Origin: an uncultured Clostridia bacterium
Lineage (GTDB): Bacteria > Bacillota > Clostridia > Christensenellales > Pumilibacteraceae
Assembly: GCA_934229275.1 (NCBI GenBank)
Contig: CAKQDN010000012.1
Coordinates: 1 to 46,531 of the forward strand
DNA length: 46,531 bases
Direction: 5' to 3'
Below, one piece after another: positions 1 through 7,780 of the stretch. The translations under genes were made by a program, and so were the position numbers. How positions within the stretch are numbered: position 1 is the stretch's first letter; the number at the start of each line of letters is the position of its first letter. Under the pieces are notes generated by a model that saw only the letters and a list, made by a program, of their open reading frames with translations, did no database searches and was not told where the DNA came from.

Positions 1-212
1 GTAATAATCTGCTTGCAATATTCATTGTAAACTCCCGTCAGATAATTATTGACGGCGATAGACTAAAAAATACTGTTTTGCTTTGCAATCGCAGTGCAAA
101 ATCGATTTTTTACCGTGTTTTTTTCCGAAATAAACGACTAAAAGGCAGTATAGTAATCGATATTCTATTTGAAATTAGAAAAGAGTGCTTACGCTCGGCA
201 ACACTCCTCAAT
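1..212. other. Intergenic left edge, no gene seen
   Basis: I see no credible gene here. A small inverted repeat (CCGTCA at 34-39 and TGACGG at 49-54) could form a six-base-pair hairpin. A second inverted repeat at about 183-207 (GAGTG/CACTC on the minus strand, followed by TTTTCT) may be a backup terminator for the tRNA operon. The only open frame across this stretch runs into the tRNA-Lys gene and is not convincing. Confidence 0.5.
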
Positions 213-248
213 AAAAAAATGAGCAGTCGTTTACATAACTACTCATTT
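213..248 (-). terminator. Intrinsic terminator of the Leu-Gly-Lys tRNA operon
   Basis: On the minus strand the ten-base arms AATGAGTAGT and ACTGCTCATT (one G-T pair) enclose a ten-base loop and are followed by seven T. It begins directly after the encoded CCA end of tRNA-Lys. Confidence 0.85.
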
Positions 249-324
249 TGGTGGACGATCAGGGGCTCGAACCCTGGACACCCTGATTAAGAGTCAGGTG
301 CTCTACCAACTGAGCTAATCGTCC
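249..324 (-). tRNA. tRNA-Lys (anticodon CTT)
   Basis: The minus strand folds as a full cloverleaf: acceptor GGACGAT/ATCGTCC, anticodon stem CCTGA/TCAGG around loop CTCTTAA (anticodon CTT), and a standard TTCGA T-loop. The discriminator is A and the 3' CCA is encoded. It is the last gene of a three-tRNA operon. Confidence 0.95.
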
Positions 325-379
325 TGATTTTCAATATTTAAGACGCAACAGTGTGCGCCTTAAATATCTTTTCTTTTTA

Positions 380-454
380 TGGAGCGGAAGACGAGATTCG
401 AACTCGCGACATTTGCCTTGGCAAGGCAACGCTCTACCACTGAGCCACTTCCGC
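380..454 (-). tRNA. tRNA-Gly (anticodon GCC)
   Basis: Cloverleaf on the minus strand: acceptor GCGGAAG/CTTCCGC, anticodon stem TTGCC/GGCAA with loop TTGCCAA (anticodon GCC), T-loop TTCGAAT, discriminator T and an encoded CCA. It is the middle gene of the Leu-Gly-Lys operon. Confidence 0.95.
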
Positions 455-467
455 ATATAGTGATTAT

Positions 468-550
468 TGGTGCGGATGAAGGGACTTGAACCCCCACGTC
501 GAGGACACCAGATCCTAAGTCTGGCGCGTCTGCCATTCCGCCACATCCGC
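468..550 (-). tRNA. tRNA-Leu (anticodon TAG)
   Basis: Class II tRNA on the minus strand with a long variable arm. Acceptor GCGGATG/CATCCGC, anticodon stem CCAGA/TCTGG around CTTAGGA (anticodon TAG), T-loop TTCAAGT, discriminator A and an encoded CCA. It is the first gene of the operon, just downstream of a strong promoter. Confidence 0.95.
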
Positions 551-582
551 CTGTCATAGCGGCACAACCACAATGCTTGATT

Positions 583-611
583 ATTATATAATAAATGAAC
601 GCGTTTGTCAA
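583..611 (-). promoter_or_regulatory. SigA-type promoter of the Leu-Gly-Lys tRNA operon
   Basis: The minus strand carries TTGACA (606-611), a 17-base spacer and TATAAT (583-588), both matching consensus. The start of tRNA-Leu lies about 32 bases beyond the -10. Confidence 0.9.
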
Positions 612-653
612 CTGATTTTACGCGTATTTTGAAAAATTTTTTATTGCGTTTGT

Positions 654-695
654 AAAAAAATAAACCGACCAACCACATAAAGGCTTGTCGGTTTA
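654..695 (-). terminator. Intrinsic terminator after rpsU
   Basis: Minus-strand arms TAAACCGAC and GTCGGTTTA (nine base pairs) with a 17-base loop, followed by a run of seven T. It ends the dnaK/rpsU transcription unit just upstream of the tRNA promoter. Confidence 0.9.
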
Positions 696-703
696 ATTTT
701 GCA

Positions 704-880
704 TTAGTTTTTGCTGCGTTTACGAGCCGCTTCCGCTTTTTTCTTTCTGCGAACAGAGGGCTTTTCGTAGCATTCTTTGCGTCTTAAGTCGCCCATAATG
801 TTATCCTTCTGGCACTTTCTCTTAAAACGTTTGAGTGCGCTTTCCAAAGACTCGTTTTCGCCAACACGAATGACAGACAT
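704..880 (-). CDS. rpsU: 30S ribosomal protein S21
   Basis: A 58-residue basic protein beginning MSVIRVGENESLESALKRFK, which is the typical bS21 opening, with a Lys/Arg-rich tail. bS21 binds the 30S subunit near the 16S rRNA 3' end and helps initiation. I chose the ATG at 880 over an upstream in-frame start because the family begins here and GGTGGT sits a few bases before it. It is the last gene of the hrcA-dnaK operon, in the same place as in Bacillus (after mtaB), here with hinT in between. It also has its own promoter at 928-956, so it can be made independently of heat shock. Confidence 0.95.
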   Translation of the reverse strand: MSVIRVGENESLESALKRFKRKCQKDNIMGDLRRKECYEKPSVRRKKKAEAARKRSKN

Positions 881-899
881 ATTTACACCACCTTGTTCG

Positions 900-913
900 T
901 ACAAGAACTTGTA
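900..913. repeat. 14-base perfect palindrome in the rpsU leader
   Basis: TACAAGAACTTGTA is a perfect palindrome. It falls about 8-21 bases after the predicted start point of the rpsU promoter and ends some ten bases before the ribosome binding site. It could be an RNA hairpin or a repressor site; I cannot tell which. Confidence 0.5.
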
Positions 914-927
914 TTTTACAGACAGAT

Positions 928-956
928 ATTATAAAGCATTTTTGACGATTTGTCAA
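928..956 (-). promoter_or_regulatory. SigA-type promoter of rpsU
   Basis: Minus strand TTGACA (951-956), 17-base spacer, TATAAT (928-933). It lies between hinT and rpsU and gives rpsU a leader of about 45 bases. Confidence 0.88.
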
Positions 957-962
957 CCGATT

Positions 963-1310
963 TTATGCTTTTAACGACGGAAAATCCATTTTTTGTCCGC
1001 CGAGAATATGGATGTGCAGATGAAAAACGGTCTGACCCGCGTCATCGCCCTGATTGATTACGAGGCGATAACCTTTTTCAAGCCCGAGATCGTTCGCAAG
1101 GTCGGATATTTTTTTGAGCATTCTGCCCAGCATATGTTCATCTTCTTCCGTCATTTCGGAAAGCAGTTTAAAATGCTTCTTCGGAATAGCAAGATAGTGT
1201 TTTTCCGCTTTCGGGTCTATATCGCGGATAATAAACATCTCGTCATCCTCGTAGAGTTTGGGTGACGGGATTTCGCCTACGTTGATTTTACAAAAAATAC
1301 AATCTTTCAT
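963..1310 (-). CDS. hinT: HIT-family nucleoside phosphoramidase/hydrolase (HinT-like)
   Basis: 115 residues, the usual size for HinT-type proteins. The N-terminus CIFCKI and the C-terminal catalytic signature HLHIH (His-x-His-x-His) identify the histidine-triad superfamily; members hydrolyse purine nucleotide phosphoramidates and aminoacyl-adenylates in the cytoplasm. The start ATG overlaps the TGA of mtaB (ATGA), so the two are translationally coupled, and AGGAG precedes it. Its place between mtaB and rpsU is an insertion relative to the Bacillus order. The substrate in this organism is not knowable from the sequence. Confidence 0.92.
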   Translation of the reverse strand: MKDCIFCKINVGEIPSPKLYEDDEMFIIRDIDPKAEKHYLAIPKKHFKLLSEMTEEDEHMLGRMLKKISDLANDLGLEKGYRLVINQGDDAGQTVFHLHIHILGGQKMDFPSLKA

Positions 1311-2581
1311 AATTGTTCTCCTATTGCTCCGTTTTTATAATATTCGACTAATTTATGCTTGGTATACGTGCCGACGGGCGCTTTCGTGTACACCTTTACA
1401 TAGTTCGGCATGAAGCCAACGTTATACTCGCCTTCGCTGTCCTCGACAAAGACATTGCCTTCATATCCGATCATCGAGCAAATAAATTCACGGTTGGATT
1501 CGGCTTTAAGTTTAAGCATGCGATCCACTCTTTCATCCGCGATTTTCGACGGTACTTGCTCCATTTCTGCGGCTTTCGTGCCGGGGCGAACCGAATACGG
1601 GAACACATGCATGTCCAAAAATCTCGCTTTTTCAACCGTAGTCAAACTCTCTTCGAATTCGGCTTCCGTTTCTCCGGGGAATGCAACGATTACGTCGGTA
1701 GTTATTCCGGCATCGGGAAAATGCTTACGAATAAGCGCAATTTTGTCCAAAAATTCTTTTGCAGTATAATGCCTGTTCATCCGTTTCAATACGCTGTCGC
1801 TGCCGCTTTGCATCGACAAATGGAACGAATCGCAAAAGCCCGCGTTCTTCATTTTTTCAAGCAGGCTATCGGTTATGACCGTACACTCGAGCGAACCGAA
1901 ACGTTTACGAACGGGAACGCACGCAAGCGCATCTATAAGATCTTCGAGCGAACAACCTATATCCCTGCCATACGCCGAAACGTTAATTCCGGTTATTACT
2001 ATTTCGTGTGTTTTCATGCAAACGTCTTTCGCTTCGGCAACTACGCTTTCTATACTCCGACTTCTGCTCCGTCCGCGAAGATACGGAACGATGCAGTACG
2101 AGCAGAAATTGTTGCAGCCGTCCTGAACTTTCAAAAAAGCGCGGCTTTTGGTCAGTTCCGGCGACAAATTATCTTCGTACTTATCCGGCATCGAGCAAAC
2201 GTTTACGATCGGCTCGTGATTTTGACCGAGTACTATGTCAGACATAATACTCGAAACTGCCGAAATTTTGCCAAAACTACCGAAAATCATACGAATATTA
2301 GGCTTATCGACATATTGCTCGGCATTGTTTTGGCTACTGCATCCGCAGACGTAAATCTTGGCGTTCGGATTTAATTTTAACATTCTCGCAACAGCCTGAC
2401 GCGATTTTTTATCCGCTTCCGCCGTTACCGAACATGTATTGATAACATAAGCATCGGCAGGAACAAGTTTGTCGGTGGCGATAAATCCGTTTTCCTCGAA
2501 CTTCTCCACCATCGCTCTTCCCTCGTATTGATTAACTTTGCAGCCGAGCGAAAAAACGACTACTTTCAGTTTATTTTCCAT
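1307..2581 (-). CDS. mtaB: tRNA ms2t6A37 methylthiotransferase MtaB
   Basis: 424 residues. The N-terminal MTTase domain has its three cluster cysteines in the contexts LGCKVNQ, NTCSVT and VCGCSS; the radical-SAM motif CNNFCSYC follows at about residues 155-162; a TRAM-like C-terminal region ends the protein. It adds a methylthio group to t6A37 in tRNAs reading ANN codons, using S-adenosylmethionine and two iron-sulfur clusters. The order dnaJ-prmA-rsmE-mtaB is the conserved Firmicutes order. It overlaps the end of rsmE by 16 bases, and a GAGG lies seven bases before the ATG. The KVNQYE N-terminus and the gene context favour MtaB over MiaB or RimO. Confidence 0.93.
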   Translation of the reverse strand: MENKLKVVVFSLGCKVNQYEGRAMVEKFEENGFIATDKLVPADAYVINTCSVTAEADKKSRQAVARMLKLNPNAKIYVCGCSSQNNAEQYVDKPNIRMIFGSFGKISAVSSIMSDIVLGQNHEPIVNVCSMPDKYEDNLSPELTKSRAFLKVQDGCNNFCSYCIVPYLRGRSRSRSIESVVAEAKDVCMKTHEIVITGINVSAYGRDIGCSLEDLIDALACVPVRKRFGSLECTVITDSLLEKMKNAGFCDSFHLSMQSGSDSVLKRMNRHYTAKEFLDKIALIRKHFPDAGITTDVIVAFPGETEAEFEESLTTVEKARFLDMHVFPYSVRPGTKAAEMEQVPSKIADERVDRMLKLKAESNREFICSMIGYEGNVFVEDSEGEYNVGFMPNYVKVYTKAPVGTYTKHKLVEYYKNGAIGEQL

Positions 2582-3291
2582 TGATCTGCCTCGTACATTA
2601 CTGCGGACACTACCGCAATCGACGCGGTTTCCGCTCTCAATATTCTTTTTCCGAGCGTTATCGGCGTAACTCCGGCGTTTTCTATTTCCGCCGCCTCTTC
2701 TTTGGTAAAGCCGCCTTCGCTTCCGACAACAATCGCGATGCTTTTGACGTCCGATACTCTGCGCATAATTTCTTTTAGCGTTTTATCGGTTGCATGCTCG
2801 TACGGAAAAACAACTTTGTCGTATTTTTTAAGTTCACCGAGCATATCGGGAAACGACATAACCGAATCGACAAGAGGACGAGTTCCTCTTCCACACTGCT
2901 GCGCGGCTTCCGTTATGATCTTATTCAATCTCTCGATTTTAACGCTATCGGGGCGACATTCGCAATTAGACGAAACGAACGGACGCAGTTTTTTTACTCC
3001 GAGTTCGGTACACTTTTGCGCCACAAGTTCGTTTTTATCGCCTTTCATAATCGCAAAATACAACGCTACCGAAACAGTCGGTTCACTATCGCACACCGTA
3101 CTCGACATGACGTCGAGAATCGTTTCTTTTTTAGTTATCGATGTAATTACGCACGTGTAGTCAATGCCGTTATCGCAAACTATCACTCTATCTCCGACTC
3201 TCGAGCGAAGAGCGTATGCCAGGTGAGCGTGATCGTCGCCGCTAAGCACGCATTTACCGTTTTTAACGTTATCGGAAAAAATTTTTTTCAT
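2566..3291 (-). CDS. rsmE: 16S rRNA (uracil1498-N3)-methyltransferase RsmE
   Basis: 241 residues with an N-terminal PUA-like part and a C-terminal SPOUT knot; the motif VGSEGGFTKEE and the terminal GKRILRAETA are the SAM-binding knot signatures of RsmE. It methylates U1498 in helix 44 of 16S rRNA on the assembled 30S subunit. I chose the ATG at 3291, which overlaps the TGA of prmA (ATGA), over a GTG two codons earlier. It is part of the hrcA-dnaK operon. Confidence 0.92.
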   Translation of the reverse strand: MKKIFSDNVKNGKCVLSGDDHAHLAYALRSRVGDRVIVCDNGIDYTCVITSITKKETILDVMSSTVCDSEPTVSVALYFAIMKGDKNELVAQKCTELGVKKLRPFVSSNCECRPDSVKIERLNKIITEAAQQCGRGTRPLVDSVMSFPDMLGELKKYDKVVFPYEHATDKTLKEIMRRVSDVKSIAIVVGSEGGFTKEEAAEIENAGVTPITLGKRILRAETASIAVVSAVMYEADQWKIN

Positions 3292-4205
3292 AAGCACTCA
3301 AACATCATTGCTTGCCACTCGCCGCGCTTTAACACGGTTACAGGCTTAAAATCTTTCGAAAAAGCCGCGTAAATTTCGTCCGCTCTCGCATTGATTATTC
3401 CGCTGATTATGATTTTTCCGCCGCTACTGCAAAGCGCACCGAGCATTTCTTTCAGTCTTAACAACAAATCTGCGGTCAGATTTGCAAGCACGACGTCGAA
3501 TTTATGCGCTCCGACATCGAGATCTCCGGTGATTATCTCATATCCGCCGAATTTGTTCAGTTTCAGATTTTCACTCGTTGCCTTGGTCGCAAGAGGATCT
3601 ATATCGTTGAACACGCAACTTTTCGCCCCGAGAGAAAGCGCGACGGCACCCAGTATTCCGCTACCGCATCCGACGTCCGCAACCGATTTACCTTTCAATA
3701 CAAGCGATTGCATGAGTTCGATACACATGGAAGTCGTTTCGTGATTACCGGTTCCGAAAGCCATACCGGGCTCTATATAAACGGGGATTTCGTCACTCGC
3801 GGCATCGTATTTTTGCCATGCCGGCACTATCACGGTTTTTCCAACCTTAATCGGAGAATAATATTTGCGCCACTCGTTTTCCCAATCTTCCGAATTTATG
3901 TACGAGCGATTTACTTCCATCGCACCCATTTGAAAAACACTGTCGTTTTTCAATTGTTCAAGTACCGAATACAGCGGCGCGGCATCGAAATCCTCTGCAA
4001 AAAAGCCGCTTACGAGCGCTTTCCCGTCGCCGGGAGCAAGCAGTTGTTCGTCAACGTAATCCCAATTTTTATTTTCGCGTATCAGCACCAGCACGTCGTT
4101 TTTATCGACTATGCTGACTCCGTCGCTTCCGAAATCGTATAATACCGAAGAGACCAAATCGCTCCCTTCGGTAGTAGTCGTAACGGTTATTTGTTGCCAT
4201 TTCAT
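3288..4205 (-). CDS. prmA: Ribosomal protein L11 methyltransferase PrmA
   Basis: 305 residues. The N-terminal substrate-binding part is followed by a class I SAM fold with motif I VADVGCGSGILG at about 176-187 and the family signature PGMAFGTGNHETT just before it. A late NLTADLL motif corresponds to the catalytic N-[IL]-x-A region. PrmA trimethylates L11 of the 50S subunit. It sits 14 bases after dnaJ with a good GGAGA ribosome binding site, as in Bacillus (yqeT). Confidence 0.95.
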   Translation of the reverse strand: MKWQQITVTTTTEGSDLVSSVLYDFGSDGVSIVDKNDVLVLIRENKNWDYVDEQLLAPGDGKALVSGFFAEDFDAAPLYSVLEQLKNDSVFQMGAMEVNRSYINSEDWENEWRKYYSPIKVGKTVIVPAWQKYDAASDEIPVYIEPGMAFGTGNHETTSMCIELMQSLVLKGKSVADVGCGSGILGAVALSLGAKSCVFNDIDPLATKATSENLKLNKFGGYEIITGDLDVGAHKFDVVLANLTADLLLRLKEMLGALCSSGGKIIISGIINARADEIYAAFSKDFKPVTVLKRGEWQAMMFECL

Positions 4206-4219
4206 AGGTAATTTCTCCG

Positions 4220-5344
4220 TTAGTTTCCGGCGCGCTTATTGAAATCTTTGACTTTATCGTACTGATCGATTTTCATGTCGCTTGCCAGTTGTTGAATTTT
4301 TGCCTTTTGATCGCGCGAAAGTTTTTTCGGCATATCGACGATAAACGTCACATACATATCGCCGGTTCCGCGTCTTGTCGTAATACCATGTCCGCGAACG
4401 CGTACGGTCGTTCCTCCGACAATTCCTTCGGGAAGAGCGTAAGTAAACGTGCCGCCTTTAAGTTGCGGAATATTGACTTTTTCACCCAAAATCGCCTGCG
4501 TAAACGTTACGGGAAAGTCGAGGTACAAATCCATCCCTCTGCGCTTGAATATTTTGTGGGGCATAACGGTGATGTTCAGATACAAATCGCCGTTTTTACC
4601 CGACAAAACCTTTTCGCCTTCGCCCTGAACCGTCAGCGTCTGACCGGTTTCCACGCCTGCCGGAATGGTAACGCGAAGAGTTACGTTTCTGCGCTTAATT
4701 CCTTTTCCGTTGCAATCGGGACAATTTTCGTCGATAACCTTACCGCTTCCCCTGCAAGTCGAGCAAACGCGCTCGTTGGCGATTCTGCCGAACGGCGTAT
4801 CCTGCACCGAACGAACCTTACCGCTTCCTCCGCAAGTGGGACAAGTGTGGAATTTGGTTCCGTCTTTTGCGCCGGTTCCTTTGCACGAAGCGCAGGTTTC
4901 GTTGCGCGTTACTTTTATTTCTTTTGAAACGCCGAAAGCCGCTTCTTCGAACGTCAACGTCAGATTCTGCTCGAGGTCTGCGCCCACGTTTTCGCGTTGC
5001 GCGCTTCTGCCGCCCGATCCGCCGCCGAACATATCGAAAATACTATCGAATATTCCGCCCGATCCGCCACCGAAACCGCCGAATCCTCCGAATCCGGAAA
5101 AATCGGCAGATCCTCCGCCCGACGCATTACCGAAGGGCGAAGGATTGTCGTAAGCGGCTCGCTTTTCTTTATTGCCGAGCGTATCGTAAGCCTCGCTTAT
5201 CTCCTTGAACTTCTCCGCCGCTTCTTTATCGTCGGGATGAAGGTCGGGATGATATTGTCTGGCAAGTTTACGATAAGCCTGCTTGATTTCGTCCTCGGTT
5301 GCCGTTTTCGACACTCCGAGAACGTCGTAATAAGATTTAGCCAT
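4220..5344 (-). CDS. dnaJ: Chaperone protein DnaJ (Hsp40)
   Basis: 374 residues, standard length. The J domain (residues 1-70) holds the HPD triad (YHPDLHPDD), followed by a long Gly/Phe-rich linker (about 75-110), four CxxCxGxG zinc-binding repeats (about 150-215) and two C-terminal beta-barrel substrate domains. It delivers unfolded clients to DnaK and stimulates its ATPase. The start has a GGAG a few bases upstream and follows dnaK by 26 bases. Expression is expected to follow the CIRCE-controlled promoter upstream of hrcA. Confidence 0.97.
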   Translation of the reverse strand: MAKSYYDVLGVSKTATEDEIKQAYRKLARQYHPDLHPDDKEAAEKFKEISEAYDTLGNKEKRAAYDNPSPFGNASGGGSADFSGFGGFGGFGGGSGGIFDSIFDMFGGGSGGRSAQRENVGADLEQNLTLTFEEAAFGVSKEIKVTRNETCASCKGTGAKDGTKFHTCPTCGGSGKVRSVQDTPFGRIANERVCSTCRGSGKVIDENCPDCNGKGIKRRNVTLRVTIPAGVETGQTLTVQGEGEKVLSGKNGDLYLNITVMPHKIFKRRGMDLYLDFPVTFTQAILGEKVNIPQLKGGTFTYALPEGIVGGTTVRVRGHGITTRRGTGDMYVTFIVDMPKKLSRDQKAKIQQLASDMKIDQYDKVKDFNKRAGN

Positions 5345-5370
5345 ACTTCTCCGCTTTAATAGTTATTCGA

Positions 5371-7194
5371 TTACACTTCTTCGGCATCGACTACGTTATC
5401 GCCGCCGTTGCCGTTATTTCCGTTGTTACCGCCGTTGGGATCCTGCGCTCCGCCTGCCTGCTGATAGAGTTTGGTAAACACTTCGTTGGAAACCTTCTGC
5501 AAATTATCGGTTGCAGCCTTTACCTCGTCGATATTCTCGCTCTTCATGGCTTCTTTGGCTTTGGTCATCTCGTCTTCGAGTTTAGCCTTATCTGCAGCGT
5601 CAACCTTTTCGCCGTTTTCTTTCAGGAATTTCTCGATCTGGAATACAAGCATGTCGATCTGATTTCTGGCGTCAACCAATTCCTTACGCTTATTATCGGC
5701 AGCGGCAAAACTTTCGGCGTCTTTAATAGCCTTGTCGATTTCGGCTTCGGACAAGTTGGAAGAAGCGGTTATGGTAACGCTCTGTTCCTTGCCGGTTCCT
5801 TTATCTTTAGCGGAAACGTGAACGATACCGTTTGCATCGATATCGAAAGTAACTTCGATCTGCGGAATTCCGCGAGGTGCAGGCGCAATGCCGCCGAGTT
5901 CGAAACGAGCAAGCGTTTTATTGTCGGCTGCCATAGGTCTTTCACCCTGCAGAACGTGAATGTCAACTGCCGGCTGATTATCTGCCGCGGTAGAGAAAAT
6001 CTGCGATTTCTTGGTCGGGATAGTCGTATTTCTGTCGATAATCTTGGTGCAAACGCCGCCCATGGTTTCGATACCGAGCGAAAGCGGGGTTACGTCAAGC
6101 AGCAGAACGTCTTTAACTTCGCCGCCGAGCACGCCGCCCTGAATAGCCGCGCCGATTGCAACGCATTCGTCCGGGTTAATTCCTTTGAAGGGTTCTTTTC
6201 CGGCAACTTTTCTCACTGCGTCGACAACGCAGGGAACACGAGTGGAGCCGCCGACAAGGATAACCTTATCGATCTGCGCAGGCGTGAGTTGTGCGTCGGA
6301 AAGAGCGCGCTTGGTAAGCGATACGGTCTGTTCGACAAGGTCTGCGATAAGCGCTTCGAATTTTTGACGCGACAGGTCATAGTCCATGTGAAGCGGAGTT
6401 CCGTTTGCACCCATTGCGATAAACGGCAGGCTGATTTTGGTGTTGTTAAGCGTGGAAAGTTCAATCTTCGCTTTTTCTGCGGCTTCTTTAAGTCTCTGCT
6501 GAGCCATCTTGTCGCCGGACAGATCTACGCCGGTGTCTTTACGGAAGTTTTCGACGAGATAGTCCATGATGCGTTTATCGAAGTCGTCGCCGCCCAAACG
6601 GTTGTTACCTGCGGTTGCGATAACTTCCACGACGCCGTCGCCGATTTCCAGAATGGATATATCGAACGTGCCGCCGCCGAGGTCGTAAATGAATATTTTC
6701 TGATTTGCGCCGTTGGTTTTATCCAGACCGTACGCAAGAGCAGCCGCGGTAGGTTCGTTAATAATTCTCTTAACGTCGAGACCTGCGATTCTGCCGGCGT
6801 CTTTGGTCGCCTGACGCTGCGAGTCGGTGAAGTATGCAGGAACGGTGATAACCGCCTCGGTAACTTTTTCTCCGAGATAACTTTCTGCGTCCGCTTTAAG
6901 TTTAGAAAGAATCATAGCCGAAATTTCAGGTGCGGAATAATTCTTTCCGTCAATGTTTACTTTGTGATCGGAGCCCATTTCACGCTTAATGGAAATGACC
7001 GTTCTGTCGGGGTTTGCAACAGCCTGATGCTTTGCAACCTGTCCGACAAGACGTTCTCCGTCCTTTGCGAAACCTACGACCGAAGGAGTAGTTCTTGCGC
7101 CCTCGGAATTAGGTATAACCACGGGTTCGCCGCCTTCGAGAACGGCTACGCACGAGTTGGTAGTTCCTAAATCGATACCTATAATCTTACCCAT
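5371..7194 (-). CDS. dnaK: Chaperone protein DnaK (Hsp70)
   Basis: 607 residues from the ATG at 7194. Actin-like ATPase signatures IGIDLGTTNS (residues 4-13) and IYDLGGGTFDIS, the interdomain linker DVLLLDVTPLSLG, the beta-sandwich substrate domain and a helical lid ending in a Gly/Asn-rich tail with terminal EEV. It is the central ATP-driven chaperone. I start it at MGKIIG rather than 16 codons earlier because the family begins here and GGAGG precedes this ATG. The shortened nucleotide-binding domain, lacking the Gram-negative insertion, fits Gram-positive DnaK. Confidence 0.97.
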   Translation of the reverse strand: MGKIIGIDLGTTNSCVAVLEGGEPVVIPNSEGARTTPSVVGFAKDGERLVGQVAKHQAVANPDRTVISIKREMGSDHKVNIDGKNYSAPEISAMILSKLKADAESYLGEKVTEAVITVPAYFTDSQRQATKDAGRIAGLDVKRIINEPTAAALAYGLDKTNGANQKIFIYDLGGGTFDISILEIGDGVVEVIATAGNNRLGGDDFDKRIMDYLVENFRKDTGVDLSGDKMAQQRLKEAAEKAKIELSTLNNTKISLPFIAMGANGTPLHMDYDLSRQKFEALIADLVEQTVSLTKRALSDAQLTPAQIDKVILVGGSTRVPCVVDAVRKVAGKEPFKGINPDECVAIGAAIQGGVLGGEVKDVLLLDVTPLSLGIETMGGVCTKIIDRNTTIPTKKSQIFSTAADNQPAVDIHVLQGERPMAADNKTLARFELGGIAPAPRGIPQIEVTFDIDANGIVHVSAKDKGTGKEQSVTITASSNLSEAEIDKAIKDAESFAAADNKRKELVDARNQIDMLVFQIEKFLKENGEKVDAADKAKLEDEMTKAKEAMKSENIDEVKAATDNLQKVSNEVFTKLYQQAGGAQDPNGGNNGNNGNGGDNVVDAEEV

Positions 7195-7225
7195 AATATA
7201 TAAACCTCCGAATTTTTTCTTGATT

Positions 7226-7780
7226 TTAGTTATTATATACAACCACGCGGGCGGGTCTTATGAGCCTGCCGCCGATAGTGTATCCTTTTTGAAATACCGA
7301 ATGAATGGTTCCCGCCTGTTCGGGCTTTTCGCAAGGCATACGCATTATTGCCTCGTGAATCTTCGGGTCGAATTCACATTCGGTGTCCACTTCCTGCACT
7401 CCGAACGCCTTTAACAGCGCTTCGAGTTGCTGTTTTATCATTTCAACGCCGCTTTTAACCGACTGATCGCCGATCATTCCGATTGCCTGATTGACGACGT
7501 CCAGCATTGGAATGATTTTTTCAAGCACTTCCACTCTGCCGGCTTCGCGCTCTTTTGCAACAGATTCGTTAGTGCGCTTCCGATAATTATCGAAATCGGC
7601 ACGCAGTCTAGTTGCAACCGCAGTCATATCGTCGGCGCGCTTTGCTTCTTCCTCGCTTTTCTTTTTGAGATCCGCAAGTTTATTGAGAAGTTCCGTCGTT
7701 TTGTCTTCGATTTCCTCTCCGACTACTTCCGGAATTTCGTCCTGCTCGATCTCTTCGTTCTTATTCTTGTTTTTGCTCAT
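7226..7780 (-). CDS. grpE: Nucleotide exchange factor GrpE
   Basis: 184 residues. An acidic disordered N-terminus leads into a long coiled coil (about 30-90) and the C-terminal beta-wing domain with the signature ending GGRLIRPARVVV. GrpE releases ADP from DnaK. The ATG at 7780 has GAGGTG seven bases upstream; it lies inside the 3' end of hrcA (20-base overlap), so translation of the two is likely coupled. Confidence 0.96.
   Translation of the reverse strand: MSKNKNKNEEIEQDEIPEVVGEEIEDKTTELLNKLADLKKKSEEEAKRADDMTAVATRLRADFDNYRKRTNESVAKEREAGRVEVLEKIIPMLDVVNQAIGMIGDQSVKSGVEMIKQQLEALLKAFGVQEVDTECEFDPKIHEAIMRMPCEKPEQAGTIHSVFQKGYTIGGRLIRPARVVVYNN

Noticed and set aside
78..290. 70-codon plus-strand frame at the left edge
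   Set aside because: It runs through the terminator and into the tRNA-Lys gene and has no ribosome binding site.
1355..2374. Long plus-strand open frame opposite mtaB
   Set aside because: It mirrors the codon pattern of mtaB, has no recognisable domain, and mtaB on the other strand carries all its family motifs.
2566..2581. Frameshift between rsmE and mtaB because of the 16-base overlap
   Set aside because: Both proteins are complete with normal ends; this is ordinary operon overlap with a ribosome binding site for mtaB.
5345..5370. Second CIRCE element in front of dnaJ or dnaK
   Set aside because: Neither the dnaK-dnaJ gap nor the grpE-dnaK gap holds a TTAGCACTC-type inverted repeat; the only copy is upstream of hrcA.
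5818..7170. 450-codon plus-strand open frame opposite dnaK
   Set aside because: Antisense frames opposite dnaK are a well-known artefact of its codon bias; the translation is low-complexity and matches no family I know.
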